From: Gemmatimonadales bacterium
GTDB lineage: Bacteria; Gemmatimonadota; Gemmatimonadetes; Longimicrobiales; Gaopeijiaceae
Assembly (NCBI GenBank): GCA_020344755.1
Contig: CP070829.1
Span: 263,223-327,222 of the forward strand
Direction: 5' to 3'
Length of the DNA stretch: 64,000 nucleotides
Position numbers and translations under genes: made by a program. Positions 37,999 to 46,508 of the stretch are shown here, piece after piece. Position 1 is the first letter of the stretch. Each line of letters begins with the position of its first letter. The notes below the pieces were generated by a model. That model ran no database searches. It was not told the DNA's origin and was given only the letters and a program-made list of their open reading frames with translations.

Positions 37999-38883
37999 TC
38001 AGCCAGGCTTCCGCGCGGTCAGGACGGCGTAGAACCATGTCTCCCGGAGCAGGGCTTGGTATTGACGCTGGATGGCCACGGCGTTGCGGTGCTGGACGGT
38101 GTTCCGAAGGCCTAAGGCGTGAAACGCGGAGAGCAGCGGGTGAGCCAGGCGGGCCCGGTTGTGCGCCCTGCGCAGGGAGGGGCGAACGGCCTCCGTGTGA
38201 TCCTCGATTACGACGTCGCGTAGACCTGCCCGCGCGGCGGCAGCCAGATGCTCGGCGCGGGTGTCGATGTCCGGGATCTCCCAGCCGTCGAGCCACTCCC
38301 GCACCACGGACTCGTGGGCGGCTGGCAAATCGCGTCCGGTGCGGAAGTACTCCGCCACGATCAGTCGCCCGCCGGGTCGAAGTACCCGCGTTGCCTCGCA
38401 GTAGAAGGCCGCCTTGTCCGGCGCGTGGCAGAGGCTCTCGAGAGCCCACACCACGTCGAACGAATCCTCGTCCAGGCCCGTGTCGGTGTAGTCGGCCACG
38501 CGGAATTGGACCGATCCCTCGAGCCCCTGTCGGGCGGCTTGCCGCCGAGCTCGGCGAACCTGGCTGGGGACCAGCGTAACTCCCACCACTTCCGCCCCGC
38601 GCTCGCGGGCCATCCAGATGCTGCTTCCACCGATTCCGCAGCCGGCGTCCAGCACCCGTACGCCAGCCCGGATCTCGGCGATGTCGGCAAGGACTCGGTT
38701 CGTGTTCTCCAGCGCCTCCGCATGACCGCGATTCTTCGCGTCGTGAAACCCGAAGTGGATGGCCATGTTGCTGCCGTTGAGCCAGGCGAGGCGATAGTCC
38801 ACCCAGGTCTCGTCGTAGTATTGCACAACGGCACGCCGGACGTCTTCGCCGACACCAACTTGCGCATCGTCGTATGGCGACAT
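37999..38883 (-). CDS. SAM-dependent methyltransferase, tocopherol/terpenoid C-methyltransferase-like
   Basis: A 294-aa protein with the class I methyltransferase core: VLDAGCGIGGSSIWMA (motif I, residues 77-91), FRVADYTDTGLDEDSFDVVWALESLCHA (motifs II and post-II) and ATRVLRPGGRLIVAEYF. The N-terminal YYDETWVDYRLAWLNGSNMAIHFGFHD and the W-L-D-G-W element are typical of enzymes that methylate prenyl quinones, terpenes or small polyprenoid substrates. Sarcosine/glycine methyltransferases are a close alternative. The acceptor is not knowable here. It is transcribed with the pseudokinase-cyclase gene 30 bases downstream. Its neighbours on the other side are an enoyl-reductase-like gene (divergent) and the FAD and ADC-fold genes, which supports a lipid substrate. 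Confidence 0.86.
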   Translation of the reverse strand: MSPYDDAQVGVGEDVRRAVVQYYDETWVDYRLAWLNGSNMAIHFGFHDAKNRGHAEALENTNRVLADIAEIRAGVRVLDAGCGIGGSSIWMARERGAEVVGVTLVPSQVRRARRQAARQGLEGSVQFRVADYTDTGLDEDSFDVVWALESLCHAPDKAAFYCEATRVLRPGGRLIVAEYFRTGRDLPAAHESVVREWLDGWEIPDIDTRAEHLAAAARAGLRDVVIEDHTEAVRPSLRRAHNRARLAHPLLSAFHALGLRNTVQHRNAVAIQRQYQALLRETWFYAVLTARKPG

Positions 38884-39021
38884 TCTCTGGAGTCGTCACT
38901 TTGGGAGGGATGGTGGCTCCAGCTTCGGGGCCGGGCCAGGAAAGCAAAGAAAGCTGCGCGCTTCCCAGATTGTCAAACCACTTGTGTCCCCGCATCTCCG
39001 TGGTCATGGAGGTCCTACCGG

Positions 39022-40083
39022 TTGGGCATTCAGATCCCAGAGGATGCAGTACTCGTCTACGGGTCGACCGGATTCACCGGGCGCCTCATCATCGCAGAGG
39101 CAGTACGCCGGCAGTTGCCGGTCATCCTGGGGGGGCGAGGGGAATCGGTCCGACATCAGGCGCGGGATCTGGGGCTTCCCTTCCGCGTGTTTGCCGTGGA
39201 GAGCCCGGAAGCCAGGGTTGCCTTGAGGGGTTGTCGAGCCCTGCTGAACTGCGCGGGCCCGTTCTCTCACACGGCGGCTCCGCTGGTGGATGTCTGCCTG
39301 GACGCCGGGGTCCACTACCTCGACATCAACGGCGAGGTGGAGGTCTTCGAAGCCCTGGCGGCTGGGGATCCGGTCGCACGTGACGCCGGAGTCATGGTCC
39401 TGCCGGGGGTCGGATTCGACGTGGTGCCCACCGACTGTCTGGCAGCGCATCTCCTGCGCCGTTGCCCCGCGGCCACTCGCCTCACCCTGGCCTTCCGAAT
39501 CGAGGGCCTCGTATCGCGGGGCACCCTCTTGTCGATGCTGGAGAACGTGGGAAGAGCTGGGCTGGAGCGCCGGAACGGGATCCTGGAGGCCGTGGAGCCT
39601 GGGGGCCGAGAGATGGTGGTGGACTTCGGGGAGGGTCCGGTCCAAGCCCTGCAGGTCGCGTGGGGCGACCTCTCCACCGCGTACCGAAGTACCGCAATCC
39701 GCGACATCCAGGTCTATGCCGCCCCGTCCCCCGGCTGGCGGTGGATCCTGCGGTTGACCGCGCACTTGGGGCGCCCTCTGGCGAAGCGCTGGGCCCAGAA
39801 CCTTTTGAGACCGTTGGTGGCTCTCGCACCGGAGGGACCGTCGGCCGAGGCTCGATCACGTGGGGGCTCCGCCGTCTGGGGTCGGGTGGAGACGGACTCC
39901 GGTCAGGTGGCCACGGCCCGACTCACGGGACCCCAGCCGCACGATCTCACCGCCCAGGCGGCGGTGGCAGCGGCCGCACGAGTCCTGGCGGGCGACGGGG
40001 CACCCGGCTTTCAGACCCCGTCCATGGCCTTCGGCCCCGACTTCGTTCTCGGTCTCCGTGGCGTGACACGCATCGACCTCTGA
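39022..40083 (+). CDS. Saccharopine-dehydrogenase-like/trans-acting enoyl reductase
   Basis: A 353-aa protein. The N-terminal Rossmann fold opens with DAVLVYGSTGFTGRLI (loop G14-S-T-G-F-T-G20) and continues with ALLNCAGPFSHTAAPLVDVCLDAGVHYLDINGE, the hallmark of the saccharopine dehydrogenase NADP-binding family. Members of the branch with G-S-T-G-F-T-G serve as trans-acting enoyl reductases in lipid and polyketide synthesis or act on other lipids. The predicted start is TTG at 39022 with GGAGG nine bases upstream. No ATG or GTG in this frame sits near the Rossmann strand, so a rare start codon is the best reading. It is divergent from the methyltransferase (138 bases) and convergent with the ADC-fold gene. 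Confidence 0.8.
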   Translation: MGIQIPEDAVLVYGSTGFTGRLIIAEAVRRQLPVILGGRGESVRHQARDLGLPFRVFAVESPEARVALRGCRALLNCAGPFSHTAAPLVDVCLDAGVHYLDINGEVEVFEALAAGDPVARDAGVMVLPGVGFDVVPTDCLAAHLLRRCPAATRLTLAFRIEGLVSRGTLLSMLENVGRAGLERRNGILEAVEPGGREMVVDFGEGPVQALQVAWGDLSTAYRSTAIRDIQVYAAPSPGWRWILRLTAHLGRPLAKRWAQNLLRPLVALAPEGPSAEARSRGGSAVWGRVETDSGQVATARLTGPQPHDLTAQAAVAAAARVLAGDGAPGFQTPSMAFGPDFVLGLRGVTRIDL

Positions 40084-40101
40084 GGTCCGAGCCGCCCCCA
40101 G

Positions 40102-43002
40102 CTACTTCGGAACCAGCCAGTCGCCGTCGCGCTCCCAGGCCTTGAGGCCCTCTCTCTCCAGGAAGAGTTCTTGTTCGCTGGACCCGATGGTGTCCCTGCG
40201 GATGCAGAAGTCCGGCTTCTGTTGGATGTGCTTCTCCCCCCCTTTCGTCCTTCGCCACCACCGGGGCGCACCCCAGTGCTCCCACTCCTCGCTGAGAATG
40301 CTCTCGATGGCCATCTGCGGCCCCACCGGATCCGGCGCGTCGGGGTCACCCATGTCCTCCCGTTGGACGATGGTCCTCAGGATGGCCAGGGCAGCACCGG
40401 AATCCGCGTGGGCGATGGCTTGGAGCTTCTCACCGATCCGTTGTGGACTGGTCTCGACCTCCTTGAGCACATCTTCAAGCTGCTTCGAGAGATCCGGGGC
40501 CGCGTCGGAGGCGGCGGTGTGTATGAGATCCTTCAATCTCGGCTTCTCCCACTGCACGGTCTCGCGCCGGCAAATCGTTCGCGCCAGGGACTCCCGCATG
40601 GCCACGCGAGCCCAGAAGGGGCGCACCGGCTGGAGGAAATGGATCACACTTTCGTCGCGGGCGTCGGTGGCCTTCGTCTCCAGCCCCAGCACTTCCACGA
40701 TGGGGTGGCTCGGGTACGCGTGGATGGCCACGTGGACCCGCTCCTCCAATTCCCGCAGGTCATAGACCTTGGTGATCTGCGTCTCCACCGACAGGAGCGC
40801 CTGGTAACAGGCATGGAGGGGGTCGCTGGAGTCGCGGCATTGACGAAGTACGATCTCGTTGAAGGGCGCATGGGACCCCAGGAGCCGAAGCGCCAGGCCC
40901 TTCAGTTGCTGGAAGCGGTCCCCATGGTCCTCTGAAGACTCGACCTTTCGCTTCAGCTCGTCGGCGAGGGTCTTTCCCCACGTCTCGGCGATGAAACGCC
41001 AGTTCACGGCATCGTTGTAACGGAGCGTGTCCCTGGCCTCGATCTCCACCAGGGGGCGGTGCACGGCCTTCTGCCCCACGCCAAGGGCGGGTAGTACCTC
41101 GGCGGAGAGAGTGAGATACGTGTTCTCCGCCACGGGTCCGGACTCTTCGAGCCAGCGCATCGGGGGGCTCTCGATGTCGGCCTTCTCGGTACCGCACCCC
41201 GTGATTTCCCGGTCGGACGCAACGTGGGCGTCCATGTTGGCGAAGGAGAAGGGTGAGAGGAGCGCAACACCGATCAACTCCCACGCGTCGGCGTCTCCTT
41301 TCTTGCCCTTGGCGCCCTCGATCTTCCGGTACCACTTCACCGGAACCTTGAAGTCCAGCTCCCGTTCCCTCCAGGCCCCGATGTTGTTGGTCTCCGACGT
41401 CATCACCCCGTGCTGCGTACCGTAGCTGTTGGCAGTGAGGTACACGTAGCGTCCGAAGGGCTCGAATCGCAGGCCGGCACTCTCGAGATCGGTGTTCAGG
41501 TAGTCGTTGCAGAGACTCCGAAGCTTGGACGGGTCGGCCAGCAGCGGGAAGACGCGAAGCGTCACGTCTGGGAAGTCGAAGGGACCCGGTACGGCCTGCA
41601 GCGCCGCACCTCGCGCCGCGTTGTAGAGGACCTCCTCACTGCGTCCCAGGGCGGTGTGAACGTCCCGCCAGTGGTCCAGGTCGTACTCGGGGACGCCCTC
41701 CGGGCTCACCGCCCGGGGTTCGAGGGAATCGCTGACCGTGGGGTCCTCCCGGCGGTTCTCCCTCCAGTGGTTCGAGTCCTTGGCCGACGTCTCCGCGGTG
41801 CGCCAGCAGAGGGGGTACCCGCGCCCGTAATGGAACTCCACGTCGCACCAGAACGGGAGGACGGGCCTCAGGATTGACCCACTGTCGCCGTCCTTGTCCC
41901 ACTCCTCTTCCACCTGAAGGCCCAGGGTCTCGATAATGGGCTGCGAGGCATATCGATGAAGGGCGACTCGGAACCCTCCCGACGTGTCGCCCAGCAGGAG
42001 CTTGGTATCGCCCAGCAGGCCGGCGCGGTTCAGGCGGCTCATGCCCATGACCGAATAGTTCAGCTCCTGGTAGCAAGGCAGGTCGGGGTGCTCGGCGTCC
42101 CGAAACTGCTTCAGGTTGACGTTGTTGACGACGAGCTTGGGCTCGGACGACTCGTTGGCCGATGAGGATGCGTCACCTCCGGAGCGCCAGAAGGCCAGCA
42201 ACGCGTCCGGCAGGACACTCTGCGCCAGGTCGAGACTGTACCCGAACATCTGCCGGAGGACGTCCGGCGTGTGGGTCGGCTCGAATCCCCGCACGTTCAG
42301 GCGGAGGGCGCTATCCAGGAGGTCGCCGGCCAGGGACAACCCTCCCCGGACGGCATTCTGGAGCGCCGTCACGGGATTCAGCGGGTTGAAGACGTCGAAG
42401 GGAATCTGGGAGAAGGACAGTTCCGGTGCGGAGTAGACCTCCAGCAGGGTCCGCTTCTCCATCTCCTCGTTGGCGTACGTGTCCCGGAAGACCTCGGTGC
42501 TCATGGAGAGGAGCCGCGTCCGTCCACGGGGGTCGTCGGCCCACTCGTTCACGTCCGCGTCCATGGTGGCCAGGACCTTCGGCCACCCGTACACCTCTCG
42601 GCCCGTCATCAACGACCACTCGTCGTCCACGAAGATGAACGGATGGACCAGGGCGAAGTCCTGGAAGGTCAGCCGACCCTCCTTGTCGGCCTTGTAGCGT
42701 TCCAGCGGGACGGCGAAGCTCACCTCGCGCTGCGAGACCCAGAACCGCTTGCCCACGTCCACGGACATGTCCCCGTAGTCGAGGACCACCAGGTAGACGT
42801 ACGGGAGAAGGGGCCTGAAGTACGCGATCGACCTCGGGATGTCCATGTTGAGGTACGAGTCGCAGAAGGCGTTGAGGCTCGCGATGTTCGCCGGTAGGGG
42901 GAAGACCCGGGCCGTGACGCCGTGGAACTGGAAGGGCGGAACCGCGGTGAGGGCTGCCCCCACCTTGCTCGAACTCTTGTAGAGGGGTTTCCACCGGGGC
43001 AT
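40102..43002 (-). CDS. Tandem acetoacetate-decarboxylase-fold protein
   Basis: A 966-aa protein built from two copies of one fold. In the first half, VTARVFPLPANIASLNAFCDSYLNMD and later SLMTGREVYGWPKVLATM match the acetoacetate decarboxylase family. G-x-P-K places Lys142 where ADC has its Schiff-base lysine. In the second half the same start (VTLRVFPLLADPSKLRSLCNDYLNTD) recurs near residue 490, but the active-site strand reads ASDREITGCGTEK with the G-x-P-K sequence lost. ADC itself is about 250 residues. Both halves here are nearly 480, with a helical tail each. A heterodimer-like protein with one active and one degenerate site is the simplest reading. The substrate is unknown. It is convergent with the enoyl-reductase-like gene. 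Confidence 0.8.
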   Translation of the reverse strand: MPRWKPLYKSSSKVGAALTAVPPFQFHGVTARVFPLPANIASLNAFCDSYLNMDIPRSIAYFRPLLPYVYLVVLDYGDMSVDVGKRFWVSQREVSFAVPLERYKADKEGRLTFQDFALVHPFIFVDDEWSLMTGREVYGWPKVLATMDADVNEWADDPRGRTRLLSMSTEVFRDTYANEEMEKRTLLEVYSAPELSFSQIPFDVFNPLNPVTALQNAVRGGLSLAGDLLDSALRLNVRGFEPTHTPDVLRQMFGYSLDLAQSVLPDALLAFWRSGGDASSSANESSEPKLVVNNVNLKQFRDAEHPDLPCYQELNYSVMGMSRLNRAGLLGDTKLLLGDTSGGFRVALHRYASQPIIETLGLQVEEEWDKDGDSGSILRPVLPFWCDVEFHYGRGYPLCWRTAETSAKDSNHWRENRREDPTVSDSLEPRAVSPEGVPEYDLDHWRDVHTALGRSEEVLYNAARGAALQAVPGPFDFPDVTLRVFPLLADPSKLRSLCNDYLNTDLESAGLRFEPFGRYVYLTANSYGTQHGVMTSETNNIGAWRERELDFKVPVKWYRKIEGAKGKKGDADAWELIGVALLSPFSFANMDAHVASDREITGCGTEKADIESPPMRWLEESGPVAENTYLTLSAEVLPALGVGQKAVHRPLVEIEARDTLRYNDAVNWRFIAETWGKTLADELKRKVESSEDHGDRFQQLKGLALRLLGSHAPFNEIVLRQCRDSSDPLHACYQALLSVETQITKVYDLRELEERVHVAIHAYPSHPIVEVLGLETKATDARDESVIHFLQPVRPFWARVAMRESLARTICRRETVQWEKPRLKDLIHTAASDAAPDLSKQLEDVLKEVETSPQRIGEKLQAIAHADSGAALAILRTIVQREDMGDPDAPDPVGPQMAIESILSEEWEHWGAPRWWRRTKGGEKHIQQKPDFCIRRDTIGSSEQELFLEREGLKAWERDGDWLVPK

Positions 43003-43185
43003 GACGGTTCCTGGGGCTGGAGGGTCGGGTGCCCACCGGGGCAGGGTCCCGGGGCGCCACTAGCCCGATGCTAGGGAGGCGTCTCGCCACGCGCCAGCAT
43101 CCCGTCTGGCGGTTCCTGAGGCGTGGCGGGTAGAGGGTTCGCCAAGGGGCGCAGCCCGGCCGGGGTTCTCGCTGGCACACCCGCC

Positions 43186-43335
43186 TCTTGTACGCGATCC
43201 GGTGCGGCTGGTCGGCGTCCGCCCCTGGGCGCCTCTTCTTGTCATCCTCATTTTCCTGGAAGTTGCCCGGAACCCAGTGCACGTGGCTTTCGCCCTCGAA
43301 GGCCAGGATTTGGGTGGCGATTCGGAGGCGCAGGA
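43186..43335 (-). pseudogene. Remnant of an ettA-like gene 3' end
   Basis: About 50 codons on the minus strand read as the last part of the ABC-F protein EttA: IATQILAFEGESHVHW, GNFQENEDDKKRRPGADADQ and PHRIAYKRRV. The intact gene at 54656-56335 reads VATHILAFEGDSHVHW, GNFQEYEDDKKRRLGADADQ and PHRIKYKKLVR-stop. The two DNA segments are clearly homologous over about 150 bases. The stop codon is lost and no other part of ettA is found here. This is a fragment of a second, diverged copy, not a recent duplication. It lies just before the second nucleotide cyclase. Confidence 0.75.
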
Positions 43336-43465
43336 AGGGCCGAAGTGCCGGCCACGACCTCCTCACTCGGATGTGGAAGCGACTCCTGCCCCACCTGGCG
43401 CCCCGCTGGAATTCGTGGCGGCGCGGCCCGGGTGCCAGTACTTTCGGCCTCGGAGGAGGACTCGC

Positions 43466-45166
43466 ATGCCATCCGATCGGATCGCTCTCAACGCCGATGT
43501 CGTCGGCTACAGCGCGCTCATCGCCGACGACCTCGAAGCGATGACCAAGACGATGCGCATCTACCACGAACTCGTGGACCGCGAGGTAGGCGGACGGGGC
43601 GGGACGGTTGCCAACTTCGTTGGCGACCAGTTCATGGCCGTGTTCGACGATGCCGTTGCGGCGCTCGGTGCGGCGATCGCGATCACCAAGGCGATCGAGG
43701 AGCACAACGCCGACGTTCCGGCAGCACGAAGGGCCCGGTTCCGCATGGGACTCGACCTCGGGCCCGTCGAATCGACGTCCAGCGGCTACCACGGAGACGC
43801 GCTCAACATCGCCGCCCGGGTCCAGGCAATAGCGCCCGCCGGAGGCATCTCGGTGTCCGGTCGTGTGTATCGGGCGATCGACGAGCCAGAGCTCAGGTTC
43901 CGCGCCGTCGGGAAGAGGCACATGAAAAACATCCCCGAGGGAGTCGACGTCTACGAGTTCGTCGACCTCCCCAGCACGGGTGTGGGTGCGCCGAAGGGAT
44001 CCCTCGACCTCGAGAACCCGACGGTGGCCATTCTGCCAAGCCACACCGATCAGGTCGACGACAGCGTTCGGTCGGCCGCCGAGGTGATTCGTGCCGACCT
44101 CGTGCACCGGCTGGCCCGTGTCCCACAGCTCAACATCATCGACGCCCGGGCGAGTGTCGGAACCGCCACCCCGGACCGCAATGCTCGCTACATGCTCGAA
44201 ACGGGCGTCCACCAGTTCGGCGACACCATCCGCCTCTACGCCACCTTATTCGACGTCGGGACGATCAACGTCGTGAAGTCGCACAAGTGGACCGGCCCAT
44301 TGTCCGACATCGTCGGCCGATCCGATGAAATCAGCGAGGAGGTCGCCCGATCGATCGAAGTCGACCTCATTGTCGGCGAGCCGGCGCGGTTGTACGCCGA
44401 GCTGGAGGATCCCGAAGCGATCGAGCGGATCTACCTCGGTTGGTACCACTTCCGATCCGACGTCCCCGAGGGGTGGGCGAAATCGGTCGACCTCTTCGAC
44501 GCCGTGCATCGCACCCATCCTGAGCTGCCCTACGGGGCGGTCCTCAAGGCCTACGCCCTCTGGATGGGTGCGGCGAACGGCTGGGCCCCGGACCCCGAAG
44601 CGGCACTCGACGAGGCGCACCGCCTCGCCGTCCAGGCCCGGGCCCAGGGCGATCACACCGGAATGGGGCAGGCACTCGAGGCGGCGGTCGCCATGTCACG
44701 AGGCGACAACGAGGGGGCAGTCGCCGCACTGGAGGGCCTGGCCGCAGTTCGGCCCACCTGCGACGTCACCTACGGACTCGAGGGATCGGTGCGGCGTTAC
44801 CTCGGTGATTGGGAGAAGGCCGTGGAGGCGTGCGACATGGCGATGCGGCTCACGGGCCTCAACAAGCCGTGGTACCCCACCGTAAAGGCCGCATCCCTCT
44901 TCGTCGGAGGCCAGACGAACGAGGCAGCGATCATTGCGCAGGGAGTCCTGGAGCACCAGCCCAACAACCTCGAGGCGCTCCTCGTCCTCGCGGCCGCCCA
45001 GGTGGAACTCGGACTCGACCGTCGAGCCGCAGGTACCGCCGACCTCATCCGAGAACGATTCCCTTCTGTCGACGTCGAGGGCTGGCTGGACAAGACCCCG
45101 TATCAGCGGCGCGAGGTGGTCGATCGGTGGAAGGACGACCTCGCGGCTGCGGGGGCGATCGCCTAA
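43466..45166 (+). CDS. Class III adenylate/guanylate cyclase with C-terminal TPR-like repeats
   Basis: A 566-aa soluble protein. The N-terminal 190 residues are a class III cyclase domain: metal Asp11 in LNADVVGYS, metal Asp54 in FVGDQFMAVF, and GYHGDALNIAARV in the dimer core. A short linker carries LENPTVAILPSH, and a TolB-like or regulatory part follows (about 180-310). The rest is helical repeat (PEAALDEAHRLAVQARAQGDHTGM, LGDWEKAVEACDMAMRL, NNLEALLVLAAAQVELGLDRRAA) of TPR type. This cyclase-TolB-TPR layout is widespread in Proteobacteria and Actinobacteria. The start at 43466 follows GGAGGAGGA. The gene sits in a zone of gene fragments and transposase remnants, so it may have come by transfer. 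No other regulatory site is seen. Confidence 0.85.
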   Translation: MPSDRIALNADVVGYSALIADDLEAMTKTMRIYHELVDREVGGRGGTVANFVGDQFMAVFDDAVAALGAAIAITKAIEEHNADVPAARRARFRMGLDLGPVESTSSGYHGDALNIAARVQAIAPAGGISVSGRVYRAIDEPELRFRAVGKRHMKNIPEGVDVYEFVDLPSTGVGAPKGSLDLENPTVAILPSHTDQVDDSVRSAAEVIRADLVHRLARVPQLNIIDARASVGTATPDRNARYMLETGVHQFGDTIRLYATLFDVGTINVVKSHKWTGPLSDIVGRSDEISEEVARSIEVDLIVGEPARLYAELEDPEAIERIYLGWYHFRSDVPEGWAKSVDLFDAVHRTHPELPYGAVLKAYALWMGAANGWAPDPEAALDEAHRLAVQARAQGDHTGMGQALEAAVAMSRGDNEGAVAALEGLAAVRPTCDVTYGLEGSVRRYLGDWEKAVEACDMAMRLTGLNKPWYPTVKAASLFVGGQTNEAAIIAQGVLEHQPNNLEALLVLAAAQVELGLDRRAAGTADLIRERFPSVDVEGWLDKTPYQRREVVDRWKDDLAAAGAIA

Positions 45167-45318
45167 CCCCGGTCGAAGCGGGCGATCGGGAGCGAGAAGG
45201 GGAGGATCGGGGCGGATTGAACCCTCGCCACGGCTGCGGGGCCGCCCGCCATCAGTGCCTGAGCGTCCTCCAACGACGCCGCCCGGATCAGCGCAATTCC
45301 GAACAGGTTGCGGATCAC
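45163..45318 (-). pseudogene. YciI-like protein remnant (C-terminal end)
   Basis: Fifty-one codons from a GTG at 45318 to a TAG at 45165-45163 read NLFGIALIRAASLEDAQALM and then AGGPAAVARVQSAPILPFSL. This matches the C-terminal half of YciI-like dimeric proteins (A-S-L-E-D-A-x-A-L, then a final strand with a polar strip). The N-terminal half with the family His and Asp is missing. The stop overlaps the stop of the cyclase gene on the other strand by three bases. Read as the leftover of a broken gene. Confidence 0.45.
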
Positions 45319-45342
45319 TTCACCAACCGTCGTACCGCTGGC

Positions 45343-45408
45343 TCAGCTCAGCTCGGCCTCCCGTAGCACTGGGATGATCTGCTCCCGTGTGTGTCGTCTC
45401 CAGCCCAT
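45343..45408 (-). pseudogene. IS3-type transposase OrfA N-terminal fragment
   Basis: Twenty-one codons from an ATG at 45408 to a stop at 45345-45343 read MGWRRHTREQIIPVLREAEL. This is the standard opening of IS3-family OrfA proteins (R-R-H-T-x-E-Q-I-I-x-x-L-R-E-A-E). Nothing after it resembles the rest of OrfA or the OrfB integrase, and no terminal inverted repeats can be paired, so it is a scrap of an insertion sequence. Confidence 0.6.
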
Positions 45409-45689
45409 CCGTGACCTTCTCGCTGAAGCTGCGACCAGCGCCCCATCCTCAGGGTCGGGGACGAGGCGTACGGGGTCCCCGTGATCGACGATCTCACCCA
45501 GCGCACCGGAGGTGTCGTCCACCACCGGCGCTTCAACACCGAGGACTGGATGGGACAGGAGGGGCTGAGGTACGAGAGCGCCGATCCGGGCTTCCTACGG
45601 GGGGTGCGGCTCGCGCGCCAGCTCGGGGTCCGGGGCGGGCCGAACGCGGGCCGAATAGGGCGATCTCCGAGGGATCGGGCGTCAGAGCC

Positions 45690-45811
45690 CAGGGGGAAAG
45701 CCGCGGATGCCCGGGCAGCCCGAGGTGCGCGAGGATCTGCCGGACGAAGGGAGGGTCGGTGAGGAGGGCGACGATGCGCATCTCGCCGTAGCAGGCGGGA
45801 GACCGACGGGG
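45690..45811 (-). pseudogene. Transposase C-terminal remnant (IS91-like)
   Basis: About 40 codons read PRRSPACYGEMRIVALLTDP then PFVRQILAHLGLPGHPRL. This is the tail pattern C-x-x-C/G-G-x-M-R-I-x-A-x-x-x-D-P-x-V-x-x-I-L-x-H-L-G-L found at the C-terminus of IS91-like transposases, with the Cys pair already reduced. No catalytic part remains. A diverged copy of the following sequence recurs at 54321-54395. Confidence 0.5.
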
Positions 45812-45841
45812 GCGCACCTCATTGACCCGGGCCAGGAGCAC

Positions 45842-46450
45842 AGCTCGAAGGATTCGACCCGCCGTCTGGGCTGATACGGTCTTCAGGCCTGGACGCGGTC
45901 ATCCATTCGATCCAAGCCGCTCCGCTGTCTCAGGAGAGTGCCGTCGGTGCTTGACTGGCTCAGCCGCCGGGAGAATATTGCCTGCGCAAGCCTCTACTGA
46001 CCCATCAACTACAGGCATCCTCCCTGCCTGCACGTGCGTTAGGGAATGATGCCGTATCCTCTTTACCGATGGGGCAGGGGTTCTCCTCGCCCGACTGTGC
46101 TTGGGTCCAGGGGGCCGGGACACCGTTCCGCGCGCCCGCCCTCGATCGTCTTCGATGATCCGCTCGGCGCGTGCCGCCGAGATGGAAGGGCCCAAGCCGC
46201 ACCCTCCAACACCATGGCTCAGCCGGAGCCCCGCTTCCTCGTGTGGGAAACGGGGCTTTCGCTCGCATGTCAGGAAGGTCGGACCCTTGCTGGGACGCGC
46301 CGAGCGACGCCTACCAGCCCAACTGCAACCGTAGCCCCTCGACCAGTACGACGGATCCGGACCGGTCGCTACCTCACGACTGGACAAGGGGGGGTGCCGC
46401 CATGGCAATAGTGTGAGGGAGGGCGTGTCCACGGGGTGGACCGCGATGAG
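45842..46450. other. Non-coding or decayed region upstream of SusC
   Basis: About 600 bases in which several frames are open on both strands. None shows a family signature, a ribosome binding site or consistent codon use. Together with the fragments at 45163-45811 it looks like decayed mobile and accessory DNA. The last part must hold the promoter of the SusC/SusD operon, but no clear -10/-35 pair could be picked. Confidence 0.5.
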
Positions 46451-46473
46451 GCGCAGCTGACCTGCGCAGCTGC
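46451..46473. promoter_or_regulatory. Short repeat upstream of SusC, possible operator
   Basis: A 9-base direct repeat (GCGCAGCTG at 46451-46459 and 46464-46472), offset by 13 bases, which also contains a 7-base inverted repeat (46453-46459 with 46467-46473). It lies 36 bases before the SusC start codon. It could be a regulator binding site or a small hairpin in the leader. No factor can be named. Confidence 0.35.
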
Positions 46474-46508
46474 AGTACGAGTTCCGAGCTTATTCAAGCG
46501 AGGTTGAG

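Noticed and set aside
45899..46432. 177-codon frame on the minus strand upstream of SusC
   Set aside because: No domain, no ribosome binding site and an Arg/Pro-rich shadow-like composition.
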